From DRQF01 sp964559135 (GTDB taxonomy: Bacteria; Planctomycetota; GCA-002687715; DRQF01): a stretch of DNA of 12,338 nucleotides. The notes below the pieces were generated by a model that was not told the DNA's origin, ran no database searches, and was given only the letters and a program-made list of their open reading frames with translations. Location: the NCBI GenBank assembly GCA_964559135.1, contig CAZLGG010000116.1, forward strand, positions 1 to 12,338, in the 5' to 3' direction. Position numbers and translations under genes: made by a program. Below, one piece after another: positions 7,812 to 12,338 of this stretch; the first letter of the stretch is position 1, and every line of letters starts with the position of its first letter.

Positions 7812-8543
7812 ATGAGGAACCCCTTCGATGCCCGCGACCGGATGCCTTCCCGCAACGCACCGCCGCCGTCCGACCCCGCGCTCCGCATCCCGACCTTGAC
7901 TCGGCGCCCGGATCTTCCTCTCGTTCTCTCGATCACGGGCGCCTCGAGCAACGCGGGAAAAACCCAACTCATGGAGCTGGCCATCCGGCACTTCTCGGAC
8001 CGCGGACGGCCCGTGACCGCCCTCAAGGTCACGCGCACCCATATCGGCTCGTGCCCCCGGGAGAACGACACCTGCACGACGTGCGACGACCTCGTGCATC
8101 CCTTCGAGCTCGTGGAGGACCTGGCGCAACTGGACGTGACCAAGAAGGACACGGGACGCTACGTGGCGGCCGGCGCCGACCAGGTCCTTTGGTTGCTCGT
8201 ACAACCCACGCGGGTGGGCCTGGGAATCGCCCGCGCCTTGGACCGGGTCGACCCAGGGCACGTCTTGCTCGTGGAAGGGAATTCCTTTCGGGACTGGGCG
8301 GACGCCCATCGGACCTTCATGACCGTGGGGCGACTCCTGCGGGTCAAGCCCTCCGCGCGAATGATCCTGGACCGCGTGGACGCCTTCGTCGCCGAACCCG
8401 CCACCCAGCCCCGTCTCACCTCCTGGTTGGCGGACCTGGACCTCGAGGATCGGCCCGTTCTCACCCCCGTCGAGCTGGAGTCCACCTTCCGAGAGCTTCC
8501 CCTCTCCCCGGCCCCTTCTGAAAAAAAATCCAGGCCCGTGTAA
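7812..8543 (+). CDS. MobB-like P-loop nucleotide-binding protein with Cys cluster
   Basis: A 243-residue P-loop NTPase related to MobB (the GTP-binding partner in molybdopterin guanine dinucleotide synthesis). Walker A is GASSNAGKT (43-51). The following VTALKVTRTH strand, the KDTGRYVAAGADQVL segment and the HVLLVEGNS strand match MobB's order of VxxVKH, KDSxRxxxAGA and LLIEGF elements. Unlike standard MobB it has three clustered cysteines, C81-x6-C88-x2-C91, just after the strand that follows the P-loop; a metal or Fe-S site is possible. The first 33 residues are proline- and arginine-rich and probably disordered; M11 is an alternative start. No molybdenum-cofactor gene is adjacent, so the role is open and a related nucleotide-dependent insertion or transfer job is equally plausible. 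A long terminator stem begins 67 nt after the stop. Confidence 0.78.
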   Translation: MRNPFDARDRMPSRNAPPPSDPALRIPTLTRRPDLPLVLSITGASSNAGKTQLMELAIRHFSDRGRPVTALKVTRTHIGSCPRENDTCTTCDDLVHPFELVEDLAQLDVTKKDTGRYVAAGADQVLWLLVQPTRVGLGIARALDRVDPGHVLLVEGNSFRDWADAHRTFMTVGRLLRVKPSARMILDRVDAFVAEPATQPRLTSWLADLDLEDRPVLTPVELESTFRELPLSPAPSEKKSRPV

Positions 8544-8602
8544 GGCCGCCCCACCCCCTTCTATGGAGGCATTGGGGATGCGGATTCCGTATCTCCCGAA
8601 AA

Positions 8603-8618
8603 CCAACGACGCTGATCC
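8603..8618 (+). repeat. direct repeat copy 1 (16 nt)
   Basis: CCAACGACGCTGATCC. It matches the copy at 8765-8780 at 15 of 16 positions, 162 bp away. Its 3' two-thirds forms the base of the upstream arm of the terminator stem at 8610-8662. Confidence 0.7.
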
Positions 8619-8671
8619 TCGGCGAGCGATTAACGGCGCGAGTCGTTCGCTGGGGGTCTGCGTTTTTTCTT
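8610..8671 (+). terminator. long intrinsic terminator after the MobB-like gene
   Basis: Bases 8610-8631 pair with 8641-8662 over 22 positions with a single T/T mismatch (8613/8659). The pairs are Watson-Crick except for five G-T wobbles, all of which are legal on the + strand RNA only. The loop is 8632-8640. TTTTTTCTT follows at once (8663-8671). Stem plus T-tract is a textbook Rho-independent terminator, but the stem is unusually long for one. The descending arm can also pair with 8772-8792. Confidence 0.85.
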
Positions 8672-8792
8672 GGGGCCCAGGGCCTGAAATGAAAGAAGGC
8701 TCTCCGTTGGGGGGAGAGCCTTCGAGATCATTTCCCATGACTTCGGCCATACGAAGTCCCTGGGCCAACAACGCTGATCCCTGGTTACCGGA
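8643..8792 (+). ncRNA. candidate structured RNA with a three-way junction
   Basis: No coding potential is convincing here, yet nested pairings are extensive. P1 is GGCCCAGGG (8674-8682) with CCCTGGGCC (8758-8766). Inside it, GAAATGA (8686-8692) pairs with TCATTTC (8728-8734). That stem carries an 11-bp perfect hairpin, GAAGGCTCTCC (8695-8705) with GGAGAGCCTTC (8713-8723). A second branch, ACTTCG/CGAAGT (8740-8745, 8752-8757), abuts P1 with no linker. P1 may extend outward: 8649-8662 with 8772-8785, using G-T wobbles that favour the + strand. That outer extension competes with the terminator stem. The core does not match tmRNA, RNase P, SRP RNA or a riboswitch I know. Transcription is unproven; it may be a leader, an independent small RNA, or extragenic repeat DNA. 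Confidence 0.45.
8765..8780 (+). repeat. direct repeat copy 2 (16 nt)
   Basis: CCAACAACGCTGATCC, one mismatch to the copy at 8603-8618. It overlaps the 3' strand of stem P1 of the candidate structured RNA. Confidence 0.7.
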
Positions 8793-8825
8793 GCAAGCGT
8801 ACCGACAGGTGAGGTCGATGGCCGG

Positions 8826-8855
8826 ATTGTACCGGATGCAGGCGTATCCCGTCCA
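8826..8855 (-). promoter_or_regulatory. possible antisense promoter into the structured region
   Basis: On the - strand TGGACG (8855-8850), 18 bp, then TACAAT (8831-8826): four and five matches to the sigma-70 boxes. Transcription would start near 8819 and run through the three-way junction to the hairpin 8723-8695, which on this strand is followed by the T-rich TTTCATTTC. This would give an RNA of about 130 nt. No gene lies on this strand, so it is only a candidate. Confidence 0.2.
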
Positions 8856-8861
8856 GAACCA

Positions 8862-8898
8862 TTCTCATCCCTTCGGAAAAAACCGCTGGGAATGAGAA
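8862..8898. other. stem-loop with A6 loop
   Basis: TTCTCATCCC (8862-8871) pairs with GGGAATGAGAA (8888-8898) with one bulged A. An inner CGG/CCG stem (8874-8876, 8883-8885) closes an AAAAAA loop. No T-tract follows on either strand, so it is not a terminator. Between here and the promoter at 8998 there is only a weak GGTTCC/GGAACC pairing (8916-8921, 8946-8951) and no gene. Confidence 0.55.
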
Positions 8899-8992
8899 GG
8901 GCCGCGGGCCGAATAGGTTCCCCTGGGCACGCCGAGACGGTCTTTGGAACCCTCGTTGCTCCAACCACTTAGCTCGACTCTTCCAGCGTCGA

Positions 8993-9006
8993 TCGCTTTG
9001 AAGCGA
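8993..9006. promoter_or_regulatory. palindrome overlapping the -35 box
   Basis: TCGCTT (8993-8998) and AAGCGA (9001-9006) are perfect inverted repeats around TG. The right half lies over the -35 hexamer TTGAAG (8998-9003) of the operon promoter, the usual position for a repressor operator. Arms of 6 bp are short, and no regulator gene is adjacent. Confidence 0.3.
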
Positions 9007-9026
9007 CCCCCGCGCTGTGGTAGAGT
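8998..9026 (+). promoter_or_regulatory. sigma-70-type promoter of the lipoprotein-SDR-cysS operon
   Basis: TTGAAG (8998-9003), exactly 17 bp, then TAGAGT (9021-9026), preceded by TGG (9018-9020), which makes an extended -10. Each box matches four of six consensus bases. Transcription should start near 9033, giving a leader of about 58 nt. The ribosome site GGAAGGG (9078-9084) lies 6 nt before the ATG at 9091. Confidence 0.55.
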
Positions 9027-9090
9027 TTCCTCCTTATCGTGCTCTCATGTCCCTGGGAGCCATGGGTTTGCGAACTTGGAAGGGTACCGG

Positions 9091-10335
9091 ATGGCCCGGT
9101 CGATCAAGGGTATGAAGAGCCTCATCGGCTTGCTTTGCGGCAGCCTCCTCGTCTTCGCGGGATGCAAGGATCCGGCCGCCGCCCCTTCCAGCCCGGAGCA
9201 AGTCCTTCTCGACGCCGCCATTCACGCCATCTGGGGAGACAAGGACCCGGCGAGCCTGCACAGCGTGGAGACGGTCTCCCGGGTGATGGACTCGTCGGAC
9301 ACGTCGGCGGAGCCTTTCGCCCGCATTCAATCGTGGATGGGCCCCCGGAAGTTCCTGGAACGCCGCAATTGGCTCCTTCTCGGTCTCACCGAGAAAACGG
9401 GATTCGACGGCCGGGAGGTCTGGGCCACGATCGACGGGAAACGCATTCCCATCTCCGAGGCCAAGGAGGCGGAGATCCGACTCCAACCCCTGCTTTTCGA
9501 AATGTCGCGCATCGCTCCCTTGAAGAGCACGAAACGGTTCGCCCTCGAGGCTCGCGGCCGCGTGGACGTCGCCGGCGATGAGGTCATGGAGCGCCTGAAG
9601 GTGCGACCGAAGGACGTGGACGGCGTGAACATGATCTTCGATTTCGACCCGGAAGATCATCTCCTTCGCCGGGTCACCCTCGAACTCGACGGTGAGGGAA
9701 CCTTGACTTTGATCCTGGGGGACTACCGACCGGTGGACGGCATTCGATTTCCCCATCGCATCGAGGGGCGTCGTCGCGGACGCTTCCACTCTCTTCAGAT
9801 TCGCGACAGCATCCGGATCAACACCGATCCGCCCCCCGGTGACTTCGCGGCTCCGGTGGATCGTCGCGACGACGAGATCCGTCGGAAGACGTCTCTCGGC
9901 GGGCGCGTGGCCTATGCCATTCATGAAGGAGATCTCGACGACGTCGAAGACACGGTCGAAGAGCTTCAAGATTGGCTGAAGGAGTGCGAGGCCCCCGTGG
10001 TGGGCCCCCTGGCTCTTTTGGAACCCCTCGACCCGACCCCAACGCGCAACTCCGATGGAGAATCCTCCCCTCTCACGGCCTGCATCGCCGTGGGGCGTTT
10101 GCCGGACGCGAGCCCCCCCCCGCGCCCCCCGAAACTCATGGGATTCAAGACGCTGACTCCCGGGCCTTGTTTCGAGCGAACCCTTTCGGGGGACGAGGAC
10201 AGAATCCTCGTGATCGCCACGCTGAAACGAGCCATCATCGAGGCGGGACTGAAACCCACGGGACCGGTCATCGAGGTTTTCTTCACTCCAGACCGGATGA
10301 TTCGCCAGATCCAGGTTCCCGTCGAGCAGCCCTGA
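9091..10335 (+). CDS. lipoprotein with LolA-like and GyrI-like domains
   Basis: A 414-residue probable lipoprotein. The signal is MARSIKGMKSLIGLL... ending LVFAG-C25, with C25 as the lipidated residue (Phe at -3 is slightly unusual). Residues about 50-256 resemble the LolA/LppX-like sheet found in lipoprotein-carrier relatives: GFDGREVWATIDGKRI, IFDFDPEDHLLRRVTLEL, YRPVDGIRFPHRIEG, and the closing IRINTDPPPGDFAAP. Residues about 271-412 look like a GyrI-like (SHS2 tandem) small-molecule-binding domain. The first module is VAYAIHEGDLDDVEDTVEEL followed by VVGPLALLEPLD; the second is FKTLTPGPCFERTLSG, AGLKPTGPVIEVFF and a final QIQVPVEQ strand. No DNA-binding domain is present. Start 9091 is preferred over ATG 9112 because of GGAAGGG at 6 nt. 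The next gene begins 1 nt after the stop. Role: perhaps binding a lipid or small ligand at the membrane; the domain calls are by eye. Confidence 0.75.
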   Translation: MARSIKGMKSLIGLLCGSLLVFAGCKDPAAAPSSPEQVLLDAAIHAIWGDKDPASLHSVETVSRVMDSSDTSAEPFARIQSWMGPRKFLERRNWLLLGLTEKTGFDGREVWATIDGKRIPISEAKEAEIRLQPLLFEMSRIAPLKSTKRFALEARGRVDVAGDEVMERLKVRPKDVDGVNMIFDFDPEDHLLRRVTLELDGEGTLTLILGDYRPVDGIRFPHRIEGRRRGRFHSLQIRDSIRINTDPPPGDFAAPVDRRDDEIRRKTSLGGRVAYAIHEGDLDDVEDTVEELQDWLKECEAPVVGPLALLEPLDPTPTRNSDGESSPLTACIAVGRLPDASPPPRPPKLMGFKTLTPGPCFERTLSGDEDRILVIATLKRAIIEAGLKPTGPVIEVFFTPDRMIRQIQVPVEQP

Positions 10336-10336
10336 C

Positions 10337-11119
10337 ATGGCGGAGCAAGATCAGGTCATCGTCATCCACGGAACCCTGGGAGAACTGACCCTCGCCCTGG
10401 CGCGACGCATCGCCGAACAGGGCGCCGCCGTCGTGGTGGGAGGGTCCGATGCCGACGAGGGTGCCCGCCTTTTGGATGCCGTCGAGTCGCGGGGTGGGCG
10501 CGCCACGTTTCTGCACATGGAGGGGGATGACGACACCTCGGCCCAGGCCCTGGCATCGGAAGCCGTCATGTCGTTCGGTTCGATCGACGGGCTCGTCAAC
10601 GTCCTTCCGGAATCCACCCCTCAGGACGCCCTCGACGAGAGCCTCGACACCTGGGACGAGAGCGTCACTCGGCCTCTCCGGGCCGCTTGGTCGGTGTCGC
10701 GCCACGTCGCGCCCTTCCTCGCGAAATCCAAGAATGCGAGCATCGTCAACGTCTTGCCCCTCGACCCACGGCATCCCGGACGGGATCAGTCTCTCGGCGC
10801 CGCCCTTTCGGGGGCACTTTGGGGCCTGACCCGCGCGCTCGCCAGAGATCTCGGGCCGGCCGGGATTCGCGTGAACGCGGTGGCGGTGGGTGTCATCGAG
10901 ACCGAATCCTGGAGACAGGCCTGGAAGGGGCGTCCGGATGCCGGCCGGAGCTTCGACGAACTCCTTCGCGCCCATCCACTGCGTCGTCTCGGTCGCCCCA
11001 AGGACGTCGCCCGCGCCGTCCTTTTCCTGCTCGGTTCCGACTCCAGCTTTCTCACCGGTTCGATCGTTCCCCTGGACGGGGGCGCCCGTCTCGTGAGCGG
11101 CGAACACGGAGACGTCTGA
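10337..11119 (+). CDS. degenerate short-chain dehydrogenase/reductase-fold protein (likely pseudoenzyme)
   Basis: A 260-residue protein of classical SDR length and layout. It has an N-terminal beta-alpha start (VIVIHGTLGELTLALARRIAEQGAAVVVGG), the GLTRALARDLGPAGIRVNAVAVG segment that follows the active site, and the C-terminal RRLGRPKDVARAVLFLLGSDSSFLTGSIVPLDGG signature of the FabG-like group. The key motifs are lost. TGxxxGIG is HGTLGELT (11-18), NNAG is NVLP (88-91), the catalytic Ser region is VNVLPLDP (137 onward), and the YxxxK positions read G154 and S158. Standard SDR chemistry is therefore unlikely; a scaffold, regulatory or altered-ligand role is possible. It sits 1 nt after the lipoprotein gene without a clear ribosome site, implying coupled translation, and 2 nt before cysS. 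Confidence 0.85.
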   Translation: MAEQDQVIVIHGTLGELTLALARRIAEQGAAVVVGGSDADEGARLLDAVESRGGRATFLHMEGDDDTSAQALASEAVMSFGSIDGLVNVLPESTPQDALDESLDTWDESVTRPLRAAWSVSRHVAPFLAKSKNASIVNVLPLDPRHPGRDQSLGAALSGALWGLTRALARDLGPAGIRVNAVAVGVIETESWRQAWKGRPDAGRSFDELLRAHPLRRLGRPKDVARAVLFLLGSDSSFLTGSIVPLDGGARLVSGEHGDV

Positions 11120-11121
11120 CC

Positions 11122-12338
11122 ATGCCGATCATGATCCAAAACTCGTTGACACGTCAGAAAGAGGATTTCGTACCGGTGGAACCGGGACGGGTCGGGATCT
11201 ACGTGTGCGGCCCCACGGTGTACGGGCACTCCCACGTGGGTCATGCGAAGAGCTATGTGACGTTTGACGTGATCGTGAAGTGGTTTCGCGCGTCGGACTT
11301 CGACGTTCTCTATGTCCAGAACATCACGGACGTCGGCCACCTCACCGACGACGCCGACGAAGGTGACGACAAGATCGAGAAAGCCGCCCGGTCGGGGCGC
11401 GTTCACCCTCTCGAATACGTGGACATCTACATGCGTTCGTACTTCGAAGACATGGAAGCCTTGGGAATCGCTCACCCCAACTTCTACGTCCGCGCCACGC
11501 AGCACATCATCGAGCAGATCGAACAGGTCAAGCGGATCCTTGCGGCGGGACACGCCTACGAAGTCAACGGTAACGTGTACTTCGATGTCTCCTCGTGGCC
11601 CGACTACGGGTGCCTCTCCGGTCGGAAGGCCGAGGAACTCATCGAAGGCGCCCGCGTGGACGTCCGCAGCGAGAAAAAAGACCCCCGCGATTTCGCCCTC
11701 TGGAAGAGTGCCGAGGGGACGGGACACATCATGCGTTGGCCCAGTCCATGGGGCGAAGGCTACCCCGGGTGGCACATCGAATGCTCCGCCATGGCCACGA
11801 AGTATCTGGGGGGCACGTTCGACATTCACGGCGGGGGCATGGAGAACAAGTTTCCCCACCATGAATGTGAAATCGCTCAGGCCCGCTCCGCGGGTGACGG
11901 CGACTTCGCTCGCTACTGGATTCACAACAACATGATCCAGGTGGACGGTCAGAAGATGGGCAAATCGCTGGGAAACGCCATCCTCATCAAGGACGTCCTG
12001 CGGGATCACCGCGCCCAGGCCCTCCGACTCTTTCTGCTGCAGACCCACTACTCTCGGCCGTCCAACTACACCCAGGAGGGCATGGCCGCGGCCGAAGCGG
12101 GTGTGGATCGCATGACCCAAACCCTCGCGCGCCTCGAGGAAGCCCAGGCCGTCTCGGGGGGCGATGCCGGGGCCAACGAAGCCCTTTCCCGGGCGGCCGG
12201 TGACGCGGAGGCCCGCGCCAAGACCGCCATGGACGACGATTTCAACACGCCCGTGGCCCTCTCGGTGCTCTTCGAGTTGGTCACGGCGTCGAACAAGGCC
12301 CTCGCCGAGGGGGCCGCGGGAGAAGCGGCAGGCGCCGG
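11122..12338 (+). CDS. cysS: cysteinyl-tRNA synthetase, 3' truncated by window end
   Basis: The first 405 codons of cysteinyl-tRNA synthetase, which charges tRNA-Cys in the cytoplasm using ATP and a zinc-bound cysteine. The zinc ligands are complete and correctly spaced: C29 (VCGPTVYGHSH), C221 (WHIECSAMA), H246 and E250 (FPHHECE). The class I HIGH motif reads H38-V-G-H41. The second motif is KMGKS (278-282) instead of KMSKS. The HGGGMENKFPHHECE and IHNNMIQVDGQKMGKSLGN stretches are diagnostic. The end of the window cuts the helical anticodon-binding region, about 60 residues short of the usual 460-480. ATG 11122 follows the SDR-like stop by 2 nt, with GGAG at 11108-11111; ATG 11131 is an alternative. 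No T-box leader is seen before it. Confidence 0.97.
   Translation, partial: MPIMIQNSLTRQKEDFVPVEPGRVGIYVCGPTVYGHSHVGHAKSYVTFDVIVKWFRASDFDVLYVQNITDVGHLTDDADEGDDKIEKAARSGRVHPLEYVDIYMRSYFEDMEALGIAHPNFYVRATQHIIEQIEQVKRILAAGHAYEVNGNVYFDVSSWPDYGCLSGRKAEELIEGARVDVRSEKKDPRDFALWKSAEGTGHIMRWPSPWGEGYPGWHIECSAMATKYLGGTFDIHGGGMENKFPHHECEIAQARSAGDGDFARYWIHNNMIQVDGQKMGKSLGNAILIKDVLRDHRAQALRLFLLQTHYSRPSNYTQEGMAAAEAGVDRMTQTLARLEEAQAVSGGDAGANEALSRAAGDAEARAKTAMDDDFNTPVALSVLFELVTASNKALAEGAAGEAAGA

Noticed and set aside
7804..7815. Three-codon ORF ATG ACC TCA TGA overlapping the MobB-like start
   Set aside because: It lies inside or just after the -10 box and has no ribosome site. Chance is the simplest explanation.
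7755..8771. Long - strand frame opposite the MobB-like gene, open into the structured region
   Set aside because: It is antisense to a P-loop gene, its only early Met is mid-frame, and the part over the spacer coincides with palindromic stems. Kept only as a point to test in the spacer finding.
8781..8812. RNase P RNA-like string CCGGAGCAAG with GGTTACC
   Set aside because: Only this short match exists. The GAGGAAAGTC and ACAGAA conserved regions and the correct order are missing.
8790..8825. Resemblance to a 23S rRNA segment (GCGTACCGACAGGTG)
   Set aside because: The match is short and gapped, with nothing ribosomal on either side.
11953..11967. KMGKS in place of KMSKS in cysS as a sign of a non-functional enzyme
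   Set aside because: Both lysines are kept, as are all zinc ligands and the HIGH-type motif. The middle position varies among synthetases.

Overview
The window is a gene-dense, GC-rich (roughly two-thirds G+C by eye) bacterial chromosome segment. Secreted and lipid-anchored proteins with export signals point to a diderm (Gram-negative-type) cell. The mix of a solitary cobalamin radical SAM enzyme, an M20 peptidase, a Rep-type helicase and many family-poor exported proteins would fit Planctomycetota, Acidobacteriota, Myxococcota or a related lineage, but nothing here fixes the phylum. No insertion sequence, CRISPR array, tRNA or rRNA was seen.

Left block (1-4577): the 3' tail of a + strand gene ends at 74 in a perfect inverted repeat. 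A convergent spacer follows, and then a - strand cluster that reads, in transcription order, M20 metallopeptidase (4448-3261), a membrane-anchored or exported protein of unknown function (3264-2395, ATGA overlap), and a cobalamin-binding-type radical SAM protein (2328-292). The last starts at a TTG preceded by a good Shine-Dalgarno.

Middle block (4578-8543): divergent from the peptidase is an exported His/Asp/Cys/Met-rich protein (4578-5636). It ends at a 12-bp perfect terminator hairpin placed between it and a convergent Rep/UvrD helicase gene (7758-5725). The helicase gene is divergent, across only 53 bp, from a MobB-like P-loop protein (7812-8543).

Non-coding block (8544-9090): this 547-bp stretch is the most unusual part. 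It holds a 22-position terminator stem with a T6 tract, a compact three-way-junction fold, a 16-nt direct repeat whose two copies can compete for the same complementary arm, a further stem-loop, and a well-formed promoter with a palindrome over its -35 box.

Right block (9091-12338): this promoter drives a tight operon. It contains a lipoprotein that looks like a LolA-like domain joined to a GyrI-like ligand-binding domain, an SDR-fold protein that has lost its cofactor and catalytic motifs, and cysS (cysteinyl-tRNA synthetase), which runs off the window. The gaps are 1 and 2 nt, so the three are very probably co-transcribed, although the functional link between them is not evident.
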